This document shows positions 1-11,466 of a stretch of DNA of 64,000 nt, in pieces. The translations under genes were made by a program, and so were the position numbers. The stretch lies in the NCBI GenBank assembly GCA_022702705.1, contig CM040428.1, positions 107,898,022-107,962,021 on the forward strand, in the 5' to 3' direction. The stretch's first letter is position 1, and every line of letters begins with the position of its first letter. The notes below the pieces were generated by a model that was not told the DNA's origin, did no database searches, and worked only from the letters and a program-made list of their open reading frames with translations. The DNA is from Papilionanthe hookeriana x Papilionanthe teres. Lineage: Eukaryota > Streptophyta > Magnoliopsida > Asparagales > Orchidaceae.

Positions 1-1351
1 CCTAAATTTAAAGGAATTACTTAATAAAGTGAACAGAAATTCTAAGTAACTATAATAAACTAAAGTAAACTAATGCTTGAAATAAGTTAATTCAATTAAT
101 TCAGAAAAAGTATCTTTCTCCTTATTTTTAGAAAATTAAGTGAAATGATGAATTTAATTAGAATTGTATTGTGATAAATAGGAGCATTACTATTCTTTAC
201 CCTTTGGTCCAGGTGCAAAGAACATTGATTAATCCTATGTTTGATTACTGAATTTGTGGCTAGGCTGGGAGGATACTGGCTGCCACTTCAAAGCTCCCAC
301 GTTCCCCTCACCTGAGGGCTAACAACTACACTTCAGCTCTTAAACAGTAGGATCAAATTGAGTATTTTTGTCTGTCACACTAAAATATCCAATTCTACGC
401 CCGATAATTAATATTTCCCTATTTATTTGCACCCTCCTTCTAAGGCTCTTGATTTCTCAAACAGTAGGATCAAATTGGATGTAATTTTTACTATAGTTGA
501 TAATTCAACATATTTTCACTACTCGATTGGCCAGATTGAAAGTAAATTAAGTTTTAAGTAAAAATTATCACAATTTATTTATATTATATTAAGTGCCTTT
601 ATTTAATTTCATCAAACCACATAATTTTCATAAACAAGGAGAAAGACTAAGAAAACTACTCGTAATGCATGAGAATAAAACAAAACATGGATTTCATTTA
701 AAGTTAAAAACAACAAACAAAGATACTTATCTTAATTTCCTTCCCAAGCAGACTCCTTGAAGTTCCTTTGACTTTTCCTTCTCGTACAGCAACTAAATAG
801 TACTTAATTAAACTAATAAACTCACTAAACTCACTCAAACTACACTTAAGACACTAGAAATAGACTCACAGAAGACTCAAAAGACACACTTAAGACTCTA
901 GAATTCGGCCTCTATTTATAGAGGTAAGCAAAAGTCCAAGGGGTGCTTAAACACCTCTTCAAAAAGTGTCCAGGTTCAATGTATATGTATTTTGAACTAG
1001 CTCGCCGTCGGCGGGAAACGACCCCGCCGTCAGCGGGGCTTCTAGAAGATCTTCAAACCGCGCAATCTCGCTGTCGGCGGGCTCGGGCTCGCTGTCAGCG
1101 AGGTAGTTATAATTCCTTCAGAAATTTCTCCTCACGATCTCACCGTCGGTGGCCTCTATCTCGCCGTCGGTGAAGTAGTTTTATTTGCATGAATTTCTTC
1201 CTTTTTGATCCAAATTTGCTCCATTTCATGCATTTTGCTTCTATCACCAATAAATCTTCATTCCTGCAATAAAATAAAGAAAATACCTATCTTTAAAGTG
1301 CAATTTCATCAAAAATAGGTATGAATTTCTTAACATATTTTTCTGTGATCA
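1..1351 (-). repeat. Athila-type LTR (family A), cut by window edge
   Basis: Reverse-complement copy of the LTRs at 2910-4394 and 35611-37146. It runs from its TGATCACAG start at 1351 leftwards past base 1, so its U5 end is outside the window. It carries the shared LTR landmarks: the TTGCACTTTAAAG block (about 1291-1307), a palindrome cluster (1001-1176), a TATA box and the TATCCTCCCAGCCTAG-type block (261-279). The sequence directly right of 1351 is the interior of a plus-strand element, so this is probably the 5' LTR of a minus-strand element lying to the left and inserted there. AGTAC (1352-1356) could be the target duplication, but the partner is outside the window. Confidence 0.88.
912..921 (-). 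promoter_or_regulatory. LTR TATA box
   Basis: CTATAAATAG on the minus strand, just upstream of a conserved AGGCCGAATTC. The same motif is at the matching place in the two other family A LTRs (3268-3277 and 36019-36028). It marks the presumed U3/R boundary. Confidence 0.7.
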
Positions 1352-1356
1352 AGTAC

Positions 1357-1511
1357 AAAATTGCATACTATGAAGCTGAACGTTGATAAGTGGTGATTTA
1401 GATGTTGTCTTTCCTGAGTGCCCCCATTATTCACAGTACCAGCCTGCTCAGCCTTCTCAGCCTGGAGATCAGGGAGATGACATAGTTTGGGATTTTAATG
1501 TAGAAGATTAG
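1357..1511 (+). pseudogene. env-like frame, C-terminal remnant
   Basis: About 50 codons matching the C-terminus of the env-like frame that ends at 46200: a tyrosine-rich IAYYEAE segment, then DLDVVFPECP, a YQPAQPSQP proline stretch and an acidic end. Two stop codons and a frameshift fall near 1383-1390. In Athila elements this position after pol holds the env-like or ORF3 product, whose function is not established. The rest of the frame is missing because of the LTR insertion at 1351. Confidence 0.75.
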
Positions 1512-2005
1512 AGTCTTTTGTTTAGTTTGTTTGGTTTGTTTAGATTTGTTGTTATTTTGGGAAACTTTATTATTTTGGATGTGATTATTCTGTACTTTCT
1601 AGATATTATGGATGTTGGTATGTTTGCTTATGTTATGATGTTAGATTTCTAGTGTGTTAAATTAGTTGCAATTTTTTATATATATAGGATGTTAGTTTAA
1701 GTTTTTATAAGTTATGAATTTTAACATTGTTTAGATTGTTTTAATATATTTTAAAATATATTAGTTAAATGTATGTGTAGTAATAGATTAAGTTTTCATT
1801 TGTTATGTTTGATACTTATTTTAAAATTTCATCCTTGCACTTTCTTTTAAATATTATATGTGGAAGAATACTAACAGTACAGGTTCTGTAAGTAATGAAA
1901 AAGCCTGCAAAAATTTCAAAGAAAAGAAATACCTAAAGCCCAAATGTATGATGAATTTTATTATATACTTTCCCTTTTTCACTATGTAGTATAGATAGAA
2001 AAATT

Positions 2006-2021
2006 AAAGTTTGGGGGAAGG
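2006..2021 (+). promoter_or_regulatory. internal polypurine tract
   Basis: AAAGTTTGGGGGAAGG, about 890 bases upstream of the true 3' polypurine tract and almost identical to it. It is also found at about 10550-10565 and 46664-46678 in the sister elements. Confidence 0.5.
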
Positions 2022-2413
2022 TAAAAATACAAATTTAATTATTAAAATTATTCTTAATTTCTATTTTCAAAGATTATTATTAAATGATTTTCTATAGTAG
2101 TTTTTCAATTCTATAAACATGAGTTACTTTATTTAATTATTATATAAAGTTAAAGAAAATATTTCTAGTAATTCAATTAATTAATGGAATAAGATTTTCG
2201 GTTAAAAGGAATAAGTATAGTAAACAATTCAAAGTAAGGAAAACTATATTCTAAAAATTAAAAATTCTTAAGTATTTAAGTGAAAAAGAAAGGATAGAAA
2301 CTCAATGAAGTAAAGGCTATAAAATATATATAAGCAAAGAAATATTTTAAGTTTCAAATTTAGGAAGATAAATTGAAGTTCAAAATTATTAACAGGCTAT
2401 CCAGATACAGTAA

Positions 2414-2504
2414 TCCTCACTTGAAAAAGAAAAAGAAAAAGAAGGATTGAAAATCAATCCAAAAAGAAAAAGAAAAGAAAAGAAAAGAAAACATAAAGTG
2501 AGGA
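2414..2504 (+). other. conserved stem with purine-only loop
   Basis: TCCTCACTT (2414-2422) and its exact inverse AAGTGAGGA (2496-2504) enclose a loop made almost only of A and G. The arrangement is conserved in two sister elements (10960-11060 and 47069-47133), although the loop lengths and sequences differ. Confidence 0.6.
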
Positions 2505-2893
2505 GAAGCTTGAGGAGATGCCTTATCAAAAATTGGCTTGGCTTCAATGTATTCAACCTAAAGGGTAAAACTTAAGTATATTTCTAAATTTATATTTATG
2601 GATTAATATTTTACTAAATAGTGTTTTCTTGAACTTCATATCATTTAAATATCTTAAGTAATTTACTATTTTAAATATAGTCATTCCTGAAATAAATAGA
2701 AAGCTAGAAATCTTAAACATGATAACTAAATAATCTTATATCTACAAAGTTAATTTAATTACTCAAAAATATTTATATTTAACTTTATTATAGTGTAATT
2801 TAAATTTAATTCATATTATTTGAGTTGAAAAATTCTATTATAGAAATCATTATTTTTATTTAGTATTAAAATTACTTGAGGACAAGTAATAAT

Positions 2894-2909
2894 TAAGTTT
2901 GGGGGATTT
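2894..2909 (+). promoter_or_regulatory. 3' polypurine tract
   Basis: TTAAGTTTGGGGGATTT lies directly before the TGATCACAG start of the 3' LTR, where plus-strand DNA synthesis would be primed. Confidence 0.75.
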
Positions 2910-4394
2910 TGATCACAGAAAAATACATTAAGAAATTCATATCTATTTTTGATGAAATTGCACTTTAAAGAAAGGTATTTTCTTTATTTTATTGCAGGAA
3001 TGAAGATTTATAAGTGATGGAAGCAAAAAGCAAGAAATGGAGCTAATTTAGATCAAAAAAGAGGAAATTCATGCAAATTGAACTAAGTTGCCGAAGTCGA
3101 GATCGAGGCCGCCGACGGCGAAATCGTGAGGAGAATTTCTGAAGGAATTATAACTACCTCGTCGGCAGGAAATGACCTAGCCGGCGAGACAGTTCAAAAT
3201 ACAAATACTTTGAACCTGGACACTTTTTGAAGAAGTGTTTAAGCACCCCTTGGACCTTTGCTTACATCTATAAATAGAGGCTGAATTCTAGTGTATAGGT
3301 GTGTCTCTTGAGTCTTCAGTGTGTCTAATTTAGAGAGTCTGAGTCTATTTTGAATCTGTTGTTAGTCATTAGTGAGTTTCTTTAGTTTATTTTAGTGCTA
3401 TTTAGAAGTTTGTTGTACTAGAAGGAAAAGTCAAAGGAACTTCAAGGAGTCTGCTTGGGGAGGAAATTAAGATAAGTATCTTTGTTTATTGTTGTTAACT
3501 TTAAATGAAATCCATGCTTTGTTTTATTCCCATGCATTCTGAGTAGTTTTCTTAGTCTTTCTCCTTGTTTATGAAAATTATGCGGATTGATGAAATTAAA
3601 TAGAAGCACCTAATATAAATAAATTGAGATAATTTTTACTTAAAACTTAATTTACTTTTAATCTGGCCAATTGAGTTGTTAAAATATGTTGAATTATCAA
3701 CTATAGTAAAAATTACATCCAATATTCAGGGAAGTCAAAAGCCTTGGAAGGCGGGTGCAAATAAATAGGGAAATATTAATTATCGAACGTAGAATTGGAA
3801 ATTTTAGTGCGACAGACTAAAATATTCAATTCGATCCTATTGTTTGAGAGCTGAAGTGTAGATGTTAGCCCTCAGGTGAGGGGAACGTGGGAGCTCTGAA
3901 GTGGCAACCAGTATCCTCCCAACCTAGCCGCAGATTCAGTAATCAAACATAGGATTAGTCAATGTTCTTTGCTCCTGGACCAAAGGGTAAAGAATAAGAA
4001 TGCTCCTATTTGTCACAATACAATTTAAGAATTCTATTTAAATTCATCATTCACATAATTTTCTAAAAACAAGGAGAAGGATACTTTTTCTGATTTATTT
4101 AAATCAACTTATTTCAAGCATTAGTTTACTTTAGTTTGCTATAGTTACATTGAATTTTCGTCTACTATATTCGTAAGTAATTCCTTTAAATTTAGCTGAT
4201 AACAAATCTGTTAAAATCTTCCCTGTGGGATCGATAACCAGGACTCCACTAGAGCCTTGTATTATTTGATACGATACGTATACTTGCGTAGAATCCACAT
4301 TATACATTAAATCATATATCTATATTTAAAGCGGGATCAAGTTTTTAGTGTCGTTGTTATAAACATAAATTGCAAACATATTAAAAGTGGGTCA
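2910..4394 (+). repeat. 3' LTR of plus-strand Athila (family A)
   Basis: About 1485 bases, starting TGATCACAG after a polypurine tract and ending GTGGGTCA. It is collinear with 35611-37146. Near its end (4341-4360) it carries a decayed primer-site-like stretch that also lies inside the other family A LTR. Directly after 4394 the sequence switches to minus-strand integrase code, so the element is inserted in another one. The palindrome cluster is at about 3087-3206. Confidence 0.88.
3268..3277 (+). promoter_or_regulatory. LTR TATA box
   Basis: CTATAAATAG followed by AGGCTGAATTC, in the same position as in the other family A LTRs. Confidence 0.7.
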
Positions 4395-5274
4395 TAGGCC
4401 AATAAAATCCAGATTGTAAAATCTTAAAAGAAGTTTTATCAACACGAAAATGACCTCCAAATTCATAATCATGACATCGTTGAATAATTAAATTAGCTTC
4501 TTCCTGTGGCGCACATCTTCTAATAATCAGATCCTTACAATGTTTTTTTAGATAGGGCTCATCCCAAAAATAAAATCTTACATCATATTTAAACTTCTTT
4601 TTTTGTTGCCTTGTTAAATCAGGTGGTACAATATCACTCACAATATAATTCATAATATCATCATACCAAGGCTCATTTTTTCCCATAATAGTATAAAGTT
4701 GTTCATCAGGGAAAGTTCCTGTCACTTCCTTCTCAAATCCAGATAATTTAACATATTCTAATCTTGTCAAATGATCAGCTATTTGGTTATCAGATCCCTT
4801 CCTATCAACTATCACAAAATCAAATTCTTGTAGAAGAAGTGTCCATCTAATCAGTCTAGGTTTCGCATCCTTCTTTTGCATTAAATATTTGATAGCAAAA
4901 TGGTCTGTATGCACAATACTTTTAGCTCGAATTAAATAAGGTCTAAACTTTTCAAAAGCAAATATTATAGCTAATAACTCTCTTTCAATAGTGGTAAAAT
5001 TAATTTGAGCTTCATTAAGAGTTTTACTAGCATAGTAAATGACTTTGAAAACTTTATCATGCCTCTGCCCCAACGCTACTCCAATCGCATAATCACTAGC
5101 ATCACACATAAGTTCAAATGGTTTCTCCCAATCAGGTGAAACAATTATAGGTGTAGTGATTAATTTCTCTTTTAATAATTCAAAAACATGCAAACATTCA
5201 TCATTAAAATCAAATTTTCTATTATTTTCTAGAAGTCAGCACAAAGGTTTGGTAATTTTAGAAAAATCTTTAAT
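4395..5274 (-). pseudogene. Athila pol: RNase H and integrase zinc finger, truncated
   Basis: The minus strand reads a Ty3/gypsy RNase H: CDASDYAIG (first Asp), ERELLAI (Glu) and VHTDH (Asp) are present, followed by the linker DNQIADHLTRLE. The integrase N-terminal region then runs as far as GFYWP. At that point (4394/4395) the plus-strand Athila LTR interrupts the gene, so the integrase core lies beyond the window or is lost. The frame is open from about 5193 down to the insertion, with damage just upstream. This element used its PBS and 5' LTR at 8812-10478. Confidence 0.88.
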
Positions 5275-6110
5275 ATATCAACCGTAAAATCCAGCGTATC
5301 CTAAGAAACTCCTCACCTCTCTCACGGTAGTGGGTGGTGGCAATCTCTCAATCACTCGAATTTTAGCATTGTCCACCTCCATACCATATTCAAAAATTTT
5401 ATGCTCAAGCACAATTCCTCCTACAAGCATAAATTCACATTTCTCCCAATTCAAAACTAAATTTATTTTTTCGCAAAACTCCAAAACATTTGCTAATTTT
5501 TCTAAACAGATATCAAATAAAGTCTCGAATACAGAAAACTCATCCATGAAAATTTCTATTCCATTATCTATCATACTGCTGAAGATAGACATCATACATC
5601 TCTGAAATGTTCGAGGTGCATTACACAGTCCAAAAGACATTCTTCGAAAAGCAAAAGTTCCATAAGGGCTAGTAAATTTTATCTTTTCTTGATCCTCAGG
5701 AGCAATAGGTATTTGATTGTAACCAGTATATCCATCCAGAAAGCAATAGTACTTGTGTCCAGCAAGTCTATCCAGCATTTGATCGAGAAAAGGAAGAGGA
5801 AAGTGATCTTTTCGGGTGGCAGCATTTAATTTCATAGAGTCAACACAAATTCGTCATCCATTAATTTGTCTTGTGGGTATAGTTTCATTACATTCATTCA
5901 CTTCAACAGTTACTTCTTCCTTATTCGGTACACAATGTATTGGACTCACCCAAGCACTATTCTAAATAGGATAAATAATTCAATCATCCAGCCATTTTAA
6001 AATCTCCTTCTTAACTACTTCTTTCATTATTGGATTCAATCTCCCTGCAGATCAACTCTTGGTTTATGTTCTTAATCTAATAAAATCCCGTGCATACAAA
6101 TCGAATGATT
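5275..6110 (-). pseudogene. Athila pol: reverse transcriptase
   Basis: Ty3/gypsy RT. The fingers region is broken by stops (about 5836-6110), while the palm is open at 5278-5835. Visible motifs include KLNAATRKDHFPLPF, FLDGYTGYNQIP, FGLCNAPRTFQRC and the catalytic box at 5539-5550. The box reads FMDE instead of the usual F/YMDD, so the second catalytic aspartate is glutamate. With the stops, this says the enzyme is dead. RNase H follows downstream. Confidence 0.88.
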
Positions 6111-6359
6111 GATTGCTTTAATATCCGCTAAAGTCCATCTAAAAGCCTTTTTGTATCTTTTTAAAATTTTAAACTATTTTTGCTCTTGATATTCGTTTAA
6201 CTCCGAAGATACAATAACTGGCAAGGTAGATGATTCTCCTTAAAACATATACTTCAAATGATTAGGGAGAACTTTCATCTCAAGTTTAGGAGGTTTTATT
6301 ATAGATGGAATTAAGCTATTATCTACACCTCCCATAGTGTCTAATACTTCAAATCTCTC

Positions 6360-6599
6360 TTAAACATACTTCAAATCTTCATTCTTCTTACTATCTGAAT
6401 TTTCCTCATTTGAAATTCTTTCTTCAAACATATTTTCATACTCCGCTTCTTTTTCAAATATATTTTCAAATTGATCATTTCTCAAATATTCACAGACCTC
6501 CATCCTAAAACATTCATTATCTTTTTCCATTGAGGGATACTTCATAGATTTATAAATATTAAAGGTCACCTCTTGATCATTAACTCTCATAGTTAATTC
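6360..6599 (-). pseudogene. protease-RT linker of Athila pol
   Basis: A 76-codon open stretch that aligns with the same linker in the plus-strand Athila (about 39372-39602): MRVNDQEVTF at the start, then KSMKYPS, ECFRMEV and a very acidic Glu/Asn-rich tail. No catalytic motif. It sits between the protease (upstream) and RT. The sequence from 6111 to 6359 is decayed linker with stops. Confidence 0.7.
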
Positions 6600-7122
6600 T
6601 CATTTTTGAACATCAATCACTGCTCTCCCCGTACTAAGGAATGTTCTTCCCAAAATGATTGGAATTTCTTTATGTTCCTCTATATCAAGCACAATAAAAT
6701 CTACAGGAAAGATAAATTTATCCACTTTCACTAACACATCTTCCACCACTCCTTTAGGGTAAGTAATGGAACGATCAGCCAACTGAAGAGTCACAGATGT
6801 AGGAGAACTTTTTCCTATTCCTAACCATTTGAAAGTTGATAAAGGCATAAGATTAATACTAGCTCCCATATCACATAAGGCTCTTCTGAAAAAAAATTTC
6901 ATCTATAGCACACGGGATAGTGAAACTACCAGGATCTTTAAGTTTTTTTGGAAGCTTCTTCTGAATAATTGAACTACACTCTCCGCTAAGTGTAACCATT
7001 TCATGATCTGTAAACTTTATTTTCTTTTTAAGAATATCCTTCATAAACTTAGCGTAGTCAGGCATCTGTTCTAATGCTTCAACAAAAGGAATATTTATCA
7101 TTAATTTCTTAAGGATCTCCAA
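6600..7122 (-). pseudogene. Athila pol: aspartic protease
   Basis: Retropepsin-like protease. The N-side starts NIPFVEALEQMPDYAKF and carries the DPGSFTIPC segment. The active site reads CDMGASINLMP, so the D-x-G triad is kept, followed by LADRSITYPKG and the FIVLD strand. Two overlapping open segments (6600-6902 and 6871-7122) show one frameshift near the DEIFFQKS part. In the family the enzyme cuts Gag-Pol in the virus-like particle. The neighbours are the gag C-terminus upstream and RT downstream. Confidence 0.85.
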
Positions 7123-8159
7123 AATTTTCCAAATCTGTTATCCCTGTTTTGTTTCTTCAATTCTTGAGGAAATGGAGGTGGTGGTTTTTCAACAGTAATT
7201 TTCATTAGTTCAAGAGGATATTCCAAGTATGGATAAGTCTTGTTTGAACCTTTTTTAATATCCACCTTATCCTTTTCTATTTCAACTTCTTTTTGTACTC
7301 TTGTCTCTAATTCCATTCCACTCCTTAATTGAATAACCTTTGTTCTTCCTTGTTTTGATCTTTTGGATTGATCTCAACATTGCTTGGAAGTGTTCGAGAA
7401 GGTTTATTATTAAGTGTAGTTAAAATATGCCCCAATTGATTTTCAATATTTTTTATTACAACACCTTGAGTTTGTAATTAATTTCCCATATTCAGAATCA
7501 TTTCTTCAGTAGACAACTTCTTATCCTTAAATTGTGGGTTACTATTGAATATAAGAGGATAAGAGGGTCTAAAATTGGTATTTCCCTGTTTGTTTGAATT
7601 TCCAACTAGATTTATAGAACTGTTCCCCCATTGTGGGTTAACATTTGCATTCCTATTATTCTAGTTGAAATTTAGGTGATTCTTCTAACCAGGATTATAA
7701 TAATTCGAATAAGGATTGTTAGGTCTATTAACAGCATTTAAAGTCTCATAAGGTGTTTGAGATTTTGTTATCTGTCCAAATGAATTTTCCTCTAACAATT
7801 GGGGTGGTTGAGAATAATTCATTCCGTATTGATCTATTTTCTTAGAAAGGGTTGCAATTTAAGAAACTGTCATAGTCATCATATCTTAATCATGAACACT
7901 AGCTACTCTCTTAGAATTTTCCCGTTCAGAGGGCCATTGAAAATTATTAGTAGCCATTTCTTCTATTAGTGCGTATGATTCATCAAAAGGTTTTGACATA
8001 ATGATCCACCAGCAGCAGCATCTATAATCGATCTCAATGATCCTACTAATCTATTGCAAAATGTTTGAATTATTACCAATCTGGTAACGCATAATGTGGG
8101 CACTTCCTAAGAAGATCTTTAAATCTTTCCCAAGCTTCATATGTTGATTCTCCTTCAAA
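7123..8159 (-). pseudogene. Athila gag C-terminal half, decayed
   Basis: Still recognisable on the minus strand, but broken by many stops and shifts. It continues the gag frame (YEAWERFKDLLRKCPHY) just left of 8160, then the Asn/Pro-rich stretch typical of Athila Gag (NPYSNYYNPG-like, about 7680-7730), and ends in the Glu/Lys-rich and proline-rich segment at 7101-7316. No CCHC zinc knuckle was seen. Confidence 0.7.
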
Positions 8160-8708
8160 CTAACCAAAAGATATGATATCATTTCTTAGCTTAGCAGTCT
8201 TTGATGGAGGGAAATATTTCGATAGAATCTTTTGAGAAAGTTCTCCCCAAGTTCTAGTAGATCCAGGTGCTAACGAATTTAACCTCGCCTTAGCTTTATC
8301 CCTTAATGAGAAAGGAAAAAGTCTAAGTCTGACAGCATCATTTGACACTCCGTCATATTTAAAAGTAGAACACAATTCTAGAAAACTATCGAGATATAAA
8401 TTTGGATCCTCATTAGCTGTTCCTACAAATTGATTATTTTGTACCATTTGGATAATAGCAGGTTTAAGTTCAAAGGAATTAGCAGCAACATCTAGATTTT
8501 GAATAATCACATGAATTTTAGCTGCTGTTGGGTTAGCATAATCTCTTAAAGGTCTTGGAAAATTTTCAATAGCATTTCTCTGATTATCTTGATTATTCGC
8601 CATTTCGCAAGGATTTCTAGTTTGTTTTTCTAATTTTCTAATTTTTCTAATAGTACGCTCTAACTCCGAATCGTAACATACTAAACCTATAGATCCACTA
8701 CTACACAT
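8160..8708 (-). pseudogene. Athila gag N-terminal half
   Basis: A 182-codon open frame from an ATG at 8708, 100 bases after the primer-binding site. It includes the retrotransposon gag domain: YDSELERTIRKIRKLEKQ near the start, FPRPLRDYANP, FELKPAIIQMVQNNQF, LRLFPFSLRDKAKARLNSL and KYFPPSKTAKLRNDI. Gag forms the capsid of the virus-like particle in this family. The frame breaks at about 8160, and homology goes on in other frames to the left. Confidence 0.88.
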
Positions 8709-8811
8709 ATAAAATCACACAAATATAATAAAAAGTAAACAAACACACAATTATACACTACAAAGTAAAGGTTTTCAGTTACTATATTATCAATAGGTAC
8801 CGTTTATACCT

Positions 8812-8829
8812 TCCCCGGCAACGGCGCCA
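8812..8829 (-). other. primer-binding site, tRNA-Asp type
   Basis: The minus strand reads TGGCGCCGTTGCCGGGGA, a full 18-base complement of the 3' end of plant tRNA-Asp as I remember it. It starts seven bases inside the LTR edge at 8836. tRNA-Asp priming is typical of Athila. Confidence 0.85.
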
Positions 8830-8835
8830 AAAACT

Positions 8836-10478
8836 TGTTGGGACGTACTTTTTATATTGCAAGAACTTATAAACCCAAATTTATATATTTAATAATGATT
8901 TTATAAAGTCCAAACATTCAACGCAAGTATACGTATTGTATCAGGTAATACAAGGCTCTAATGGAGTCCTAGTTATTGATCCCACAGGAAAGGCACGATT
9001 CTTACAATAGGTAATGTAATACTGAAATCTAATACTCAAATAGCAATTAAAGTTTAAGTTTACTTCTACTAACAGGATGCAGAAAATAGTAAAAGTTAAC
9101 TAAACTACAATTACTTCTAATATCTTTAAAACAAAATTAACTAACACACACACTAAGCTTGGCAATTGAAAGGTTTTGATATATATATATATATATATGA
9201 AAGGTATCTTTCCTCTTGCAACGAGTACATGATGTGTGAATGATGTAGAATAATTTTTTATTTTATTGTGCTAAATAGGAGCATAAATACTTCTTTACCC
9301 TCAAAAGAGTACCCCATCTTCTAAGCATGAAAAGAGCATTGACATATCCTAAGTTTAGTCACTAAATCTAAGACTAGGCTGAGAGGATATCGGCCGTCAC
9401 TATGGAGCTCCCACTCACCCTTCACCTGAAGGCTAACCTTCGAGTTTAGTTACTAATCTTAGGACCAAATTAGGGATCTCAGCCTGCCACCCTGAAAGCT
9501 CCAATTTGAAGTTCATCAAAACACATTTCCCTTTTTATTTGCACTCAATTCCCATGAACTACGCAATTCATCCATAGACATTGAATGGATTCTTCATTAT
9601 TGTTGTAGGACACTAAATCCTTTCGGAGTTAATGTTCAACAACAGATTTTAACAATTTAATTGGCCAGATCAAAAAGTAAATTAAGTTTGAAATGAAAAA
9701 CCATCACAATTTCATCAATACCTTAAAAACACTTCAAATCCACATCATTACATCATCACATCTCTATGCAAAAAGAAAGACCAAGGAGACTACTCAGAAT
9801 TCATGGAGAAGACACAATAAAACATGGATTTTATAAATAAAAGAAAAGTCATACAAATCACAAAAGAAAATACAACTTATCTTTTTCTCTTCCTAAGAAA
9901 ATCCCTTGAAGTTCCTTTGAATCATTTTCTCTCTTCTTTGCAACACTCAATTCCCTCTTTAGAATGGAAAGGAAGAAGCAATCTCTCACTTTACCCCTTC
10001 TCTTACACTCCTTAAAAAAGAATTCCTCTCAAATTCTCACTTATACACTCACTCTTCTAAACCCTAACACTCAACACACACTCTCCCTCTCTAGAACCTC
10101 ACTAAAAGAAACACTCTAGAACACTAGAACCCCCACTGTTTTCATCTAAAAATAGTTACTTATAAGTTAGAAGTGAAATCCCAAGAGTTTCCTTAAACAT
10201 CCCTTCAAAAAGTCGCCAAAACTCTTCAAATTTGAATTGCACCGACATTGGGCGCCAGCGGTGCCCGATAGGGCGCCGGCGGCACCAAAAGTTGTTTTTC
10301 TCCTTTTTGCTCATTTTTGCTTAGAATTCGTTCATTTTCACTTCCTTTCGCTCCAATCACCTAAAATCACATACCTGCAACAAATCATGAAAATTACCTT
10401 TCTTTAAAGTGCAATATCACCAAAAATGGGTAAAATTATATAGCAAAAACATTATATATATATATTTTTTTTGCATCA
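8836..10478 (-). repeat. 5' LTR of minus-strand Athila (family B)
   Basis: About 1643 bases. On the minus strand it starts TGATGCAAAAA (at 10478) and ends CCCAACA (at 8836), followed by the primer-binding site. It has the conserved GATATTGCACTTTAAAG block (about 10402-10421), a palindrome cluster (10241-10286: GGCGCCAGCGGTGCC and GGCGCCGGCGGCACC) and the conserved U5 block (8921-8990). A (TA)n run lies at 9179-9198. Flanks: its own gag to the left, and the interior of a plus-strand element to the right. Confidence 0.87.
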
Positions 10479-11466
10479 ACCAACATATTGAGGTATGAGC
10501 TATATTTAGATTTTTTTTCTTTCTTCTATGTTAATTATATTCAAAATCTAAGTTTGGGGGAAGGGAAAGAATTAACTATTAATTGTTCTCATTTTAAATT
10601 ATTTTCAAAAATTAGTAACATGATTTCCTGTAATAAAGCTCAATTTCAAATAACTTTATTTTGATTTTATTTAAGTATTTTATGAAATTGAATGAAAGTG
10701 TTTGGTAATGAAAAGTATTTTTGTGATGTAAGATATTTGGTATAAAATTATAGGACTATAGTCAACTATTCAAAGTAAGAAAAATTGTATGTTTGAAATA
10801 TTAAGAATCTTAAAATTATATGTGGGAAAGGATTGAAACTCTATGATGAATCATTAATAAGCTAAAGAAGTGCTTATAAGGTAAGGAATGTGGTACGTTT
10901 CAAATTTAGGGTGAGAAGGGTTTAATTCCAAATCAGTAAAGGCTATCCAGATACAGTAATCCTCACTGAAAAAAAAAACAAAAGAAAAGAAAAGAGAAAC
11001 AAAGAAAAAAGAAAAGAATAGCAAAAGCAAAAGAAAAAGAAAAGAAAAAGGAAGTGAGGAGAAGCTTGAGGAGATGCCTAATAAAAAATTAGCTTCCCTT
11101 AGACCTACCTAAAAGGAAAAAAAACTTAATTATTATCCTAAACTTATATGTATGGATTAGTATCTTTACTACTAGTGTTCTAATAAACTTCTTTTCATGT
11201 AATTCTTTTAAGTGCCTTAATAGAACAATCTATAGTCATTTTTAAAATAAATAGAAGACTAGAACTCTTAGACTTGATTACTAGATATACTTACACCTGC
11301 AGAACTTACTTGAATTATTCAAATATCTTTCTGAAAAATTTGACTATTATACTTATCTAAATCAAAATTATGGTATTATTGAAAGAAAGTTCATTGTAGT
11401 CGATCATAATTTTATGTATTAACTAGAATTACTTGAGGATAAGTAATAGTTATGTTTGGGGGATCT
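10479..11466 (+). mobile_element. 3' non-coding interior of plus-strand Athila (family B)
   Basis: Same module as 2006-2909 and 46664-47240: an internal polypurine tract (about 10550-10565), the stem with purine loop (10960-11060), and the final polypurine tract GTTTGGGGGATCT ending at 11466. No coding sequence. The minus-strand Athila interrupts it at 10478/10479, so the coding part is to the left of the window. Confidence 0.8.
10960..11060 (+). other. conserved stem with purine loop
   Basis: TCCTCACT (10960-10967) and AGTGAGGA (11053-11060) enclose about 85 bases that are almost only A and G. It is the counterpart of 2414-2504 and 47069-47133. Confidence 0.55.

Larger units (their letters stand above)
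1352..2909 (+). mobile_element. 3' internal part of a plus-strand Athila element
   Basis: Collinear with 46035 to about 47240 of the larger Athila: the end of the env-like frame (to a stop at 1509-1511), then about 1.4 kb of AT-rich non-coding sequence, and finally the polypurine tract at 2894-2909 directly before a 3' LTR. The left side is cut off by the minus-strand LTR at 1-1351. No other coding sequence is visible. Confidence 0.85.

Noticed and set aside
943..1173. 76-codon Arg-rich frame at the palindrome cluster, and a similar one at 35644-35997
   Set aside because: Lies in LTR U3 over the palindromes; stops appear in other LTR copies.
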